A DNA stretch of 64,000 nucleotides, from positions 62,001 to 126,000 of the forward strand of contig JAFCMP010000301.1 of the NCBI GenBank assembly GCA_017506865.1, read 5' to 3'. The notes beneath the pieces were generated by a model. The model worked only from the letters and a program-made list of their open reading frames with translations. It was not told where the DNA came from and made no database searches. Shown one piece after another: positions 22,621-33,809 of the stretch; position 1 is the stretch's first letter, and every line of letters begins with the position of its first letter. The DNA comes from Tribonema minus (taxonomy: Eukaryota; Sar; Xanthophyceae; Tribonematales; Tribonemataceae). A program made the position numbers and the translations under genes.

Positions 22621-24326
22621 GCCGGGCATGGGGGCAGCGTCGGAGCCAGCTTAGGGTGAGCCATGCGATGGCTTCCAGGCATCGACAGGAGGCAGTTGGA
22701 TGATACGCTCATTCAGAGAGCGCTTGGGACCGTTACGCTAGGCACTTCGGACATTTCAGCAACCCCAGGAAAGTCCCACTAGCTCGGAGCTGGACCTTTG
22801 CGCTGCAGGGGGGCGCTATTTTCTTGCGGCAGCTGTGGTTCGCAACCACGTGTGCCCACTGCCGGGGCAGCGAGGTTGGTGTGCGCCAGAACGACCTTCA
22901 CACTATACGTGGCGCAACACACAAGGCAGAAGTGACGGTGCGGTGATTCCGGGAAGGCACCACCGATGCGTGGGTAAAGCCCTTCCGTCTGGCATACCGT
23001 CAGACACCGATGCCTTATGTTTCTGTTCTACCGGCTCTACAGGGCGCCATGGCTGCTGTTGTTTTCAACAGAAGCATTGGCCTGTGCAGCCAACACGGCG
23101 AAGTCGCTCAGAGGAACCGAGGCACTTCTCTTCGGAGGACTGCTGAGGCCTGGGCGAGAGTGTGACAGAGGAGATTCAAGGCTCCGATCTTTGCTGTTCC
23201 ACACTTACATGTGCTGTACTGCAAGCGACACGCATTGCGACGGACTCAAGAGGACGGGCACCATCAGGTGCTTGGTCCAGCCTGGCTGCAGAGAGGAAGG
23301 GGGGGACCTACTACCAGGTCGCTTGCCTTTCTCTCTGTATTTGCTACGTGGCGTGCAAGGCGTTATGCGTGGGGAGCTCTAGGTCGTATCGTTAGCACGA
23401 AGGGCAGTTGGCGTTTTCTAATGTGCTGAATGAGCGGTGGGGCAAACTTCCACTGGTCGTTTGCCTTTTCTCTGGGGGGTGGGGGATTCCGCGTCCCCCT
23501 TCCTTCCCGGGCTGCCCTTCAGTCCCGTGCGTGCGCTTGTTTCCATCACCACATGTGATTTTTCCCCTGCAACAGGTCTCACCTTGTCGTGGTGTGGGGC
23601 CTGAGTCCTCAGCATATCAGTTGAGTTTCACCAAGAGACCATAGGTGGTAAGAAGATGAACCTTCAAGCTGTTTGTAGCGGTGTGTGTGGGGGGGAGTGG
23701 GGGGGGGGAGGGGCATGGGCACTTACATAACAAATTGCCATGTGCACACCTCTCTAAACATCACTTTCTGCTCCAATAATTGATGTGGTAGTACAACTAA
23801 CTGTTGCATTGGGCGTTGCTTGGGTGTACTATTGAAGTTTAGGCATGCATGATGGAAAATTGTAACGCACTCTCATGCAGTTGCAGATTCTGGTAGCAAG
23901 TTTGACATCTACCATCTGGGCTTGCGCCTTGAGAGCGAGAATGAACAGAACGTGCCGTAGCGCTGCAACATGGTATTGCATGAAGACATGCATGGAACAA
24001 GCAGTATACACAAAAGTAAACAGCTCAAAGAATAGTATGCATGCATCTCCGGCATATATATTGTGTGTATGCGTTGTGCTGCCTCACAGACTCAGACACA
24101 CCCTAAAGCAGTCGTGACATGTACGCTACTCAGCACCTACGCCCTGGTGCCATGACCAACCCACCCTGTGGCTTTTGTGAAACCTGTCCAAGCTGGTATG
24201 AAGCACTGTACTCATGCACGCATAATCATGAAAGCACCAACGGCGGCCGCGTGTCGCGTTCATAGCTAGGGTTGATGTCCTATGCAGCACTGTGCGCAAT
24301 GATGCGTGAACTGTACAGTTGCGCCC
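22621..24326. other. no gene recognised; possible worn coding stretch
   Basis: From 22840 to about 23140 one frame reads C-P-H-C-R-G-S-E-V-G then, after a stop, A-Y-R-Q-T-P-M-P-Y-V-S-V-L, which has protein-like character but is interrupted. I cannot assign it. Poly-G tracts occur at 23681-23713. Confidence 0.25.
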
Positions 24327-25391
24327 CTACTGGTGCCATTCCGGGCATCCATTGGCGCGTGCCCACTGCACCACGTCCATATGTCCAAAACGAGTTGCCA
24401 ACCTGACCGTCGCGTGGTCCCAGGGGCACCCGTGTGCACACGCCCACTGAAGTACCTCAAGATGTCCGCCCATCGCAGCAAAGCTGCATGTCTGCTCGTT
24501 CCATGGGCACCCTGCGGCACGGAACTCCCGCAGCACTGCGATATGACCGCATCGTGCCGCCGCCTTGCATGTGGTGGAGCCCCATGGGCACCCGTTGGCG
24601 TGCAGCCACTGGAGCACATCGAGATGTCCGCGTGATGCAGCAGAGGTGTATGCTTCCTCATCCCACGGGCACCCGTTGGTGTGCAACCATTGTAACACCT
24701 CGAGATGTCCGCCCGCAGCAGCAGCGCTGCATGTGTTACTGCTGCATGGGCACCCGTTGGCATGCGCCCACTGAAGTACCTCAAGATGCCCGCCACGCGC
24801 AGCACAGGTGCATGTGTCACTGCTCCAGGGGCAGCCCTGTGCACGTGCCCACTGCAGCTTCTCCAAATGGCCTGTTTCTGCGGCGCTATGGCATATGTTA
24901 TCCACATGCCAAGGGCAGCCCTGTGCACGCGCCCACTGCAGCACCTCCAGGTGCCCATAGCGTGCAGCAACGCTGCACAGACCCATGTCCCAGCGGCAAT
25001 CGTTCTGTCGCAGCCACTGCAGCATGGGCAGGTGTCCGTGTTCCGCAGCCAGCGCTGTGTGCCTCCAGTTGGCGATCAGCGGAACGCCGCACAGGTTTAA
25101 AACCTGCAAGCCTCCGATATCGCCGCGCCGAATGCAGGCCTTCTGCGCCATCTTGGGTGGTAGACTATTCTGCACCGCCCAACGGATGAGGCTGGTGCTG
25201 GCGACAGCATCCTTCGCTGAGGTCGTCCACTGCCCGCTGACAGGCTCGTGGACCTTCTCGACCGCAGCACGGAAAGCTGCGCACGTGCTTCTGACCATGA
25301 GCGTTGGAGGCAGAAACGCTAGGGTGTACTCAGCAACCACGGGAAGCAGGATGGGGTGCTCCACCTCCACCGCCGCCCTACTTTGTGGCAT
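24327..25391 (-). CDS. ankyrin-repeat protein with possible F-box-like N-terminus
   Basis: An intronless 354-codon frame. The N-terminal ~45 residues (V-V-A-E-Y-T-L-A-F-L-P-P then R-S-T-C-A-A-F) resemble the degenerate F-box-like start of such proteins. From about residue 85 to the end there are nine or ten ankyrin-type repeats of ~26 residues with the pattern G-H-L-E-V-L-Q-W-x(4)-G-C-P-W. This repeat style is typical of brown and yellow-green algae, oomycetes and large DNA viruses. Ankyrin stacks bind proteins; an F-box would link the target to an SCF ubiquitin ligase, but that role is inferred. The start ATG is taken because no upstream in-frame ATG precedes a stop. The repeats are quite alike at the DNA level, suggesting recent unit turnover. 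Confidence 0.8.
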   Translation of the reverse strand: MPQSRAAVEVEHPILLPVVAEYTLAFLPPTLMVRSTCAAFRAAVEKVHEPVSGQWTTSAKDAVASTSLIRWAVQNSLPPKMAQKACIRRGDIGGLQVLNLCGVPLIANWRHTALAAEHGHLPMLQWLRQNDCRWDMGLCSVAARYGHLEVLQWARAQGCPWHVDNICHSAAETGHLEKLQWARAQGCPWSSDTCTCAARGGHLEVLQWAHANGCPCSSNTCSAAAAGGHLEVLQWLHTNGCPWDEEAYTSAASRGHLDVLQWLHANGCPWGSTTCKAAARCGHIAVLREFRAAGCPWNEQTCSFAAMGGHLEVLQWACAHGCPWDHATVRLATRFGHMDVVQWARANGCPEWHQ

Positions 25392-26943
25392 CCTCTGGCT
25401 CTGAGTAGATTGATTGACCGCGAATGGCTGCTGCCTATGCTGCGTCGGAAGAGCTGCTGCTTTGCGGTAGGAAGCCTGAGAGTGAGCGTTGGCGTAGGAT
25501 GGGCGGCGTCCTATCCGATGTACACTGTCCCCCCCGACAGTAGTGGCACAAACCTTCTTGTGTCCAACCTCACCTAACAGCTGAAGTCGTCGATGAGCAT
25601 GTATAAACGCGGAATGCGTCTGCAGTCACTTGTGGCGCTACCTCTGCAAGTCCGTATTCTCATCTGAGCTTTGAGTTCCAGCGCGTTCGCCCATAGTGGT
25701 CCAGCTCATGAAATCTGCAAGCGGGTCTGAAGAGCATGGCGGAGCTACTCCGTGGCACTGTTGGATGCTTGGAGCCGCAAGACAAATGCTTGAGATTGTC
25801 ACCAGGTGCACACATCCGTGACTCGAGCTCACAAGGCAATGAATCTTCATTGTTTTTTTTTGTGTACTGGTTCGTTACCTGAAGCGCCGGTGTATGTATG
25901 GACTTGTGCCGGTGTACTCATGCTAACCCTGGAACGTCGGCACGCCATCATTTGCTTGACTCTGACACTGACACTGGCAAGTCAGCATTTGCTGGCATGA
26001 TGCTGCAAGTGCTGTCACGATGCTGCAAGTGGCTGCAGCAGAAGTGCATTCGGGCTCGTTGAGAGACAGCACGTGTGACTGTAGACAAACATGAGCAAAG
26101 TGCTGCTGGTGCAATATTGAGCGCGTCAATTGAGAGTCCGAGGGATGAGAACACTGGCTTAGTAGTGTCACTCAAAGACTTAAGTCAAAGTGTTGCGCTG
26201 CACGCGCAAGCCGTACTGTGGACATGTGCTTCTGCTGCACGCTTCACTTGAACGTTGCGGCGCACATAAGCCACTAAATACCATTACCTCTGTGCTGGGC
26301 TGCCGGCTGGAGCTGGCCTACCGAACACGTGAGACCTTTCCAATACTGGACACCCATGCCTCGAACACTAAAAGCTTGCACACAAAGTCTTTTTGACTGG
26401 TGGATACGGTGGTACTGTTTGACTCGTGGCCAATTGCTGCAACAGCGGCGACCACGGTTACTGGTGGAAGGCACTTGCGGCTGACCATCCCTTGTCACCT
26501 AGAGCTCTGCGATCTTTTGATTCGTTTTCATTACATGATACTTCAGACAGGCATGCTCCTGCCAGTGGAGGTGCTGCACTGGCTGTATGCACGTGTCATC
26601 GATGGCTAGAATACGCTTTCTTCATCACTTGACAACACTTCGGTGCAAGGCGTGACTGTATGGATCAATTTACATCATGTCGTCAATATCAGCACCGATC
26701 TGGCAAATGCCATGCCTGTCACGTCGAGTGGTGTTAGCGTCCGTCTGATGGTTGTGCACCTGAGGCTTGGCACAATCATGTGGCGGCTCTCAGAGTAAAT
26801 ACCCACATGTTGAAGACAATCACCAACTTGATTGTGAACAGCGCAGCTCTTGTTGCTATATGTTACAACGCCACATGACCTCTCACTACCATGAATTTCA
26901 AGTTCACAAGGTGCAAGACTCGAGACGCGAAAATAGAAGTATG
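25392..26943. other. no gene recognised
   Basis: Upstream region of the ankyrin gene and unassigned sequence; all frames are short. Two copies of a GATGCTGCAAGTG word occur at about 25999-26034. Confidence 0.35.
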
Positions 26944-27300
26944 CTTTTTAGTGATCCTCGCTCAGGGCGCGAAAATTCGCAGATGGTGGACGTCCAGCTT
27001 GCAACCCAGTATTTTACCTGTGTCCATGTAACCACCTTGAGAGTGCCTCAAGGCGCACTGCCAATCACTTCTAAACGCCATATGGCATCTCCCCACCATC
27101 GAAGTCCTCAGCCATCTGCCCCCCCTTACACCCTGGCCATGTGCATCAAAACACGCGAAGAGTATGTCATGTGGAGCACTGCCCACTGAGCTGAGCGGAT
27201 GCGTGCCAGTGCTATACCTTGTGTAGGGCTAGAAGACTAGCTGCTCCAGGAACCGACATACTAATCGCATATTCAGTGGCGTACCTGTCGTACAGTACTG
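26944..27300 (-). mobile_element. degenerate LINE-like copy (family 1)
   Basis: This is diverged but co-linear with 39388-39740. It keeps CTCGCTCAGGGCGCGAAAA, CGCCATATGGCATCTCC, GAGTATGTCATGTGGAGC and CCGACATACTAATCGCATA, which correspond to the 3'-end motif and coding tail of that copy. The minus-strand frame is broken. It is the oldest-looking member seen in the window. Confidence 0.55.
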
Positions 27301-27981
27301 AAATGCTTTGTATTGACAACACCTGGGTGCACAATCCTCACAGACCTTCAGCTGGATGCCTGGTACAACTGCACCACCAGCCTACGACAACAACAACAAG
27401 TCAGCTGTAAAGGTGGTCACGTCTGGCTGGACGCTTGTGATTTGCTTTCATATTTTGTCACGGAGATTATGAGACTGTGGCAGTTTCATGACGTAGGCCT
27501 AGCAGTGCATCAAGCAACAAAAGAACCAAGAGTCTTCCCATGCAGATCACAGTACGTGTTAGGGTCAGGGTTGGGTCGTGCCTATTGCACGCATTTGCAT
27601 TCAGAGAGATTAAAATTATAGGTTTTTAATTGCAAAAGGAGTGTAATGCATGCATGTGTCCTGATGAACAAACAGTTCACAGGCAAGCAGACAACACAGC
27701 ACCAGATAAACACGCGGTTGTGGCTGCTTCTGATGCACAAAATGCAGCTATTAGCATGCGCGGCGTAACGTGAATCATGTGCTTTGCCTACAGCGGCTAT
27801 AGGAGCTTCTGCCTCTCCTCAAGTACAGTATGTTGCTACATATACCTACCTACACAGCATGCGCGGTGCTGCCGCACTGCTACGGCCATGACCCTCACAC
27901 TTGCCAAGTAGGGCTAGAATAGGGCTAGAACAATGGCCATAGCTACAGTTTTGCGGCAGTTACGTGGCAGTTACATAACAG
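27301..27981. other. no gene recognised
   Basis: 3' flank of the carrier gene on the minus strand. There are short frames only. CTAACC-like words (AGGGCTAGAA twice) lie at 27910-27930. Confidence 0.35.
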
Positions 27982-30900
27982 TTACGCAGGCCGCTCTGTT
28001 CCGCTATCTCGATCCTCAAACCACCTGTTGATGAGCTCGTACGACAGAAACAGAATTGCGGCGTTTGGGACGACCCTCGCGACGTGCGTGGCCATCCCCG
28101 CATACAGCCCCCTTACCCCCTCTTCCCGCCCAATCAGATTGAGGCTCTGCCACATGCCCGTGTACTTGAAGACGCCGTTGCGTGCCTGTTCGCGCAGCCG
28201 CGTGCGCACAACTTCGTGCGGGTAGGTGGTGATAGTGGCCATGAGTTTGCTGGCAGCGGCACTCAGGAAGTATTGGTGTGGCGGCAGCCTGTGGTAAGGC
28301 AGAACAAACATCAGTTAGCTGGCGACACATGAGCATTGATCATGGTCATTCCACAGGAAACGTGGTGCTGTTTGATTTTCTCGCAGCAGCGCTCAGAGAG
28401 TACTGGTGCGGCGGCTGGACAAAACACCATGTGTTGCAGATTGCAGTCCGCTCGAGCATTTATCAGCATCATTTTGTAAGCCACAAAAGAACGCTCCCTC
28501 TCTGAGCCAGACCACCCCCAAAGACACATAGGCAGTGATAATTCCCTCTCATGGCAGCATGGTCCAGCGCACAGCGTCATTCAAAAGGTGTCAGCCAGCA
28601 GCAAAACAAGACTCCCGCTCGCCTTCACGTGGGGCCGACTCTCAGAACAAGTGACAGCTCACAGTTGGATAGACCCAAAAACATAACTCTTGAACGCATC
28701 AACAGTACTGCTTACCTCAAGTCTCGAAATTAGAGTTCCGTACAGGATGAAGGTGTGCATGCATTTTACCATCAAGTGGTTACAGTATGCACGTTCCTCA
28801 TGGGAGCTCTGCAGATGAACTACTGCTGGAGGCGTGCTGCTTTACGCTTTGTGAAGCTTCCCATGCCTGTGGTCCCAACTGCAAGTGGTTCCTCGCACTG
28901 AAACTGTGACTATCTTGAGCTGAGAGGGCCCACGGAAACTTGCCAATTCTGTTGTGATTAGCATGAGACAAAGTTGGCAACTGTCATTGCACACAGTACA
29001 CTTAATTAACACAGGTATGTTAACCTTTAAACAGTGGCATCAAACAACGGGCTGCTGCTCCAGCCGACTTCACAAATTGAGTTCCGGCTAGGCACACGCA
29101 CCTGTCAGTTACCGGCAAGCCGTTACGACGACAGTGCTCCGCGTGCCGAGCTTCAAGATGCCGCTTCAACTTCTCGTAAGCCACAAACTGGATGCAGCCC
29201 TCGCTGCAGCCCCAATAGCTCGCGGTGAGCCCCTGTCATTGCGAAAGTCAAAAGGGATAGGGTTGAAGTTAATGGGTTGATGTGCATTCAATGCTGCTGG
29301 CTTTGATGCAAACTGGAGAGGCCATGTAATTGCGCAAGTCACAAGGGATAGGGTTGAAGTTGCTTGAGGGTAGTGTGCATTTGATGCTGCAATCCTTGTG
29401 CAGATCGTTTGTCATCATGGCCCAGACGCACGGTTGATTGGTGAATGTGCAGTTTGGATTGTACATCACGAACAGGGCAATCTGTAATTACACCAAATAT
29501 GCCACAAAGCACTTTAGTCTACATAAGGTGCTGTGAGCAGGAGATAGCTTGATCTTAATGCAGCATTTGCGTTCGAGATACTTCATCACATAATGATAAT
29601 CCTTTCCAGCACTTGTAGACAATGAACACACCTTATCTGGCACTGTGTTTGTACAATATTTCTTCAAAACTATTCATCAATACCTGCAGTATTGCTGCGG
29701 GCGCGAGTGAGAGTACCAGGGTGTTATGACGCTTGAACCCTGTTTATGTTTGCATCATGCGTTGCTCATCGAGTCATGTCGAGCTCATCAAACACACGCC
29801 GTGCAGATCAAGACTTACACAAATAAGGCTGCTGCTGACATGAGATTACTTGAGAGTGTAGTGCTGTCATTTCAGATATTTTGAAGTAGCATATACCCCC
29901 AGCATAACCACGTACTTTGAATTACATGAACTTCAACTACATGAGATGCTTGAATCATTCTCTACAGTCCATTCAACTTGCTCGTGTGACAACAGCAAAT
30001 GATGGTAGTTTCGGTAAAATTGCCACAGCTTCAACACTTCAACCCTTCCACTGTAAGAAGTTGCAGTTGCTGTGATGCTGTGAGCTATAGCAGCCTGCTT
30101 TGCTGTTATGTAGCTTTGTCAAACCAAGAAACTGCAACACCCGCACCACTGCAACGGGTCAAGCATAGAGTGAGCACCAGCCCTGTGCTCCTCATTTGAC
30201 ATTTTGTTGGTAGCATCGAAATAATTCGACCGCCTGCAATGATTCGGCCCAGTGCTGATGCAGAACCCTGGTGTCGGTATATGAGCTGGATTTCATGCCT
30301 AGATTGCCTGTCCCATGGATATGTTGAGTCAATTACTCACTTTGTAGAAGCCCCTGAACCCTTCCTGCCTGTATATGGTCTGTATCGCATGCCTGTACCC
30401 CCTATACGCCACCTGACCATGGGCTGCGTCAATGCTCGCCAGCAGCTGCATGCGCGTCTTCACCATCCTGTGAGGCACCATGCAGAGAGTAGAAGGTCAT
30501 TACTTTGTCAAATGATATTGTGTATCACGTCACCGGTTGATCCTCTGCATAGAAAGCGACCAAATGATCTATCTTTAAAGTGGCAGCACCGCCACAACCC
30601 CGCACAGGCACGTGCTGCTACAAATTTCATGACATGCTGCCAGCGGTGAGGAAAAGCGTCCTTAGTGAGAGGCCCTGCCACATCAACTATGACTCATTGC
30701 CATGGCTGATTGCTGACTCATTGCCATGACTCATCTACCATGCCTGTGCCGATCCTGGGTTGAGGTTAGGTTTAGGCCACGTGTGTGTCGACAGACCCAA
30801 CCCTACCTCTAGCAGCACTGCCATCTGCAAACTGCAGTGTATGAGCTTTCTTTTTGGCCTCATCCCTCAAGCTTGCCTTCGTGCTGGTGCCAGCCACGTC

Positions 30901-33499
30901 CCGGATCTGATCACAACCCTCATGCTGATTACACTCTTCAAGGTGATGCTGACCATAACTCGAGTGCTAAGGCTATCAATACCCCGTGAAGCCAACCACA
31001 ACCCAATTGCTAACCCAGCAATTGACCAAAACCCTATTATTGGCCATAACCCTAATGTTGACCACAACCCAACTGCTGGCTCTGGCCTGAGGGGTTGGGT
31101 AGGTGAGCATAGTGCTCTACACTGACACATTCATATCGTTGAAAGTAGTCATTGAAATAACATTTTTATGAAGTGGTTCTTGGAAACATGATATGAAGAC
31201 AACGCTGGTGTGGCTTACTAGAAAGTAGCCTCAGCTGCTTGAATGCTCTCATTAGCGCATTTACCCGGCACGCGAACACTCGCCAGACTGAAGAGGCGAT
31301 GGTGGTTAGGTGGCCACTGCTGAGAGCCCTGTGACCATGTGCATTGAACTGCCATGTATGCTGACAAAACTCTTAAAGATCCTAACTGTAGTTTCATCTA
31401 TAGGGGGGCATAGGGGGATGCACACAGTGGCAGCCTTCAGTAAACGTGAACTTATCACACAAAGGGGAATTCATGTCCGCAGTTGCTCCCGCTGACAGCT
31501 CCGTCACAGAGTGCTTTAAACAGCCCTGAGACCCTGATGCTAGCCCCAGATGAAAAGCGGATGCACTGCAGTCACACACACTGAATACTCAAATACTAAA
31601 AAACAGTTGCCCTATTTTCACTGAGCACTCACCAGATAGGAGAAGTGATGGTGTTAGCAGTCGCTCCCGCCGAAAGCCCCGCCACAATATGCGTCACCGT
31701 TCCATCCCCCAAAACCGGCACCAGCCCGCTTTTCATCGTTTCGTACGCCCAGAAATAGCTGGCACGGCTGGGGAAAATTCCCAGGAGCGTCGGGCTCAGT
31801 CCGCGGAAAAATCCCTGCGCGCCCTGTGTGTTGAAGATGTGACGGGCCACTGCAAAGGGGTTGTGTGACACTCCACTGCTGGCTTGAAGTTGCGTCTTGA
31901 CGACTTCAATCGGGCAGGTGATGGTGCTGAGGTGTCGCATGACAAAGGCAGCAAGCGGTGGGGAAGAGTAGAGGCTGGATCAGCGCTAATGCTACGCCTG
32001 CTATGTGCCTTACCCTTACAGCCCCAGGTAGTTGAAATGAAGTGTCTCTCCGCGAACTGCTCAGCAATTGATGCCTGGCGCTTAGGAAGCGGCAAAGTGT
32101 GTCAGGTAGAAACCAGTACAGTTGGTTGGCATTGCGTAAGTTTTCTAGACGTCAAATGCGTTGAGCGCATGTGACAGCGAGCAACACACGCAGCACTAGC
32201 ACAACAGCAACCGCGCGCTCCTCAATCACAAAGCACCGCGACACTCCATCAATCTGATTCTCTGCTCACAAACTGTTTTAAAGCAAGGTGGTGCTTGTAC
32301 TACTTGGCCCTAGAGCATATGCTGGCAATTCTCACCAAAGTGAAGTCACAATAAATAAAAACAATCCATTTCTAGTTCAATTGTGCTCCCCTTCTCTTCC
32401 TCAGTAAAAGTCGCAGGTTTTCAGTCAGCGTCAAGTGACATCAGACGGTAATTCCAAAAAATGCAATCATCACCGGAAGGGGGGGGGCAGCTTCTGTGTC
32501 AAGAACTGCAGAAGGCTTGCTGCTGTGGCTTCACAGGCACAGTGTAGGTTCCATGTCAGCAACACCATTGTTGCAGCGCGACTCTTTGAAACTTGTTTTG
32601 GCGTAAATGCATGATTGGAGGGGCATGCCTGATTGGAGGGGCAAGCTTTTTAATACTTCTGAAGAATGTGTACTGCAAAGTCAGCATTTGAACGTGTATG
32701 TCGCATGTGTAGTTAGATCAAGGAAGACTGCAGCTGAGCGTGTGCACAGAGCACCGAGAACCAGCAGCCCAATAATAACCACTTCGGATTATGTACACAT
32801 GTTTGAAGTGCTGAGCTGAATGACAGATTCATGAAAGAGTCATCAGCAAGAGCCAAGTGCAACACGAAACAGAAAGTATGTAGCAGATGCCATTACTGCG
32901 CAATTACCAAGCGTGCGCTCCTTGCATAGCAAACCGTGCGGCATTGGCGGGCGCAATGTAGCAAGGTCAGGTACAATAGTGGACAAACAAATATACTGCA
33001 AGGCCATTGAATGCCCTGGTTGCTATACGCTCGCAGTGCCGTAAAAGCGCCTTTCCTCACCTTAAAAATCAAGCAGCAAGAGTGCAATGCTGCGAAATAC
33101 GATGACCTTGAAACCTGCCAATTTGTTTACGATAAACATTGAGAGCAAAAAAAAGGAAAGACTGTGCATAGCCGCACCGTCAAGTGTGTGCGTTGTCGAG
33201 GAAGTGGCCGTGAGAAAGAAGCACAGTAACGCGTCGTGTTACCTGCTGATGCTGCCAGCAACGCCTCCCGCCAACAGCGCGTACCACTTATTCCTCGCCG
33301 CCTTCACAGTCACCTCTGAAGCTGTCGTGTTGGTGACGTGAGAAGCTAGGGCTTCTTCTGCGGTGGTGGCCGGCTCAGGATCTGAAGGTGCATGCCGCCG
33401 CCGCGTCTTGCTCCGCTGTAAATGATATTGGGCTGAGCCAGCTGTCATGGCCCGCATAAGGGTTCGCTTTGACTCTGCATTCACCGCTGCAGGTTCCAT
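27982..33499 (-). CDS. mitochondrial carrier, pyrimidine-nucleotide type (SLC25A33/36, Rim2-like)
   Basis: Five exons join in frame: 33499-33243, 31926-31633, 30467-30341, 29232-29102 and 28288-27982. All have GT-AG borders, and the product is 371 residues. After a ~70-residue polar N-terminus come three mitochondrial-carrier repeats with signatures P-I-E-V-V-K, P-I-W-M-V-K-T-R-M-Q and P-H-E-V-V-R-T-R-L-R-E-Q. The Trp-containing second signature and the T-A-S-Y-W-G...E-G-C-I-Q-F stretch are hallmarks of the pyrimidine nucleotide carriers and their NAD/folate relatives. Such proteins exchange pyrimidine (deoxy)nucleotides across the inner mitochondrial membrane for organelle DNA and RNA synthesis. 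NAD or folate transport is the main alternative. The gene is head to head with the AlgH-like gene at 33810. Worn copies of the exon 2 end lie in its second intron. Confidence 0.88.
29233..29400. repeat. tandem repeat next to the exon 4 acceptor of the carrier gene
   Basis: Two units of about 92 bp share GTCA.AAGGGATAGGGTTGAAG and TGTGCATT.GATGCTGC. The first unit abuts the 3' splice site of exon 4 (minus strand). Confidence 0.65.
31270..31510 (-). repeat. two worn copies of the exon 2 end of the carrier gene
   Basis: Downstream of the real exon 2 end at 31633 (minus strand), segments near 31460-31510 and 31280-31335 repeat its last ~60 bp with a spacing of about 175 bp. The first still encodes L-S-A-G-A-T-A-D-M-N-S-P against the exon's L-S-A-G-A-T-A-N-T-I-T-S-P. 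The second is recognisable mainly as DNA. Their donors have decayed (GCGAGT, or lost). Confidence 0.6.
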
Positions 33500-33809
33500 G
33501 GCTACAGTGACAGTGCTAGTCGCAGCGCCACAGCCAGAGAAAGTTTAACTGGCTGCTGTTGCCCAATCGCTTGTGTTGAATCCTCAGCAGCAGGTACTGC
33601 AGAAAGGAACGCAACTCATCAAGCAGGCGCAGGCTGCAGGTCAAATGGGTGGCCACTCCAGAGTACTCCCCAGATTCGGGTGCGTCACCGCGTCAATGCA
33701 AGTTGAAGTCCCAGACTTCGTGAATGTGTTCTAGTGTGTGTTCCACTGCTCGTCAAGGTCACGTGAGTGCGTGATGATGGACCAAGCACGCCGGGTCTCA
33801 GGCCTCGGG
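33500..33809. promoter_or_regulatory. shared upstream region of a divergent gene pair
   Basis: About 310 bp separate the start codons of the minus-strand carrier and the plus-strand AlgH-like gene. No TATA box or clear element was recognised. A bidirectional promoter for two organelle-targeted proteins is inferred from the arrangement only. Confidence 0.4.

Noticed and set aside
31310..31579. Extra exons of the carrier gene between exons 2 and 3
   Set aside because: They are worn copies of the exon 2 end; including them would break the conserved P-I-W-M-V-K junction formed by exons 2 and 3.
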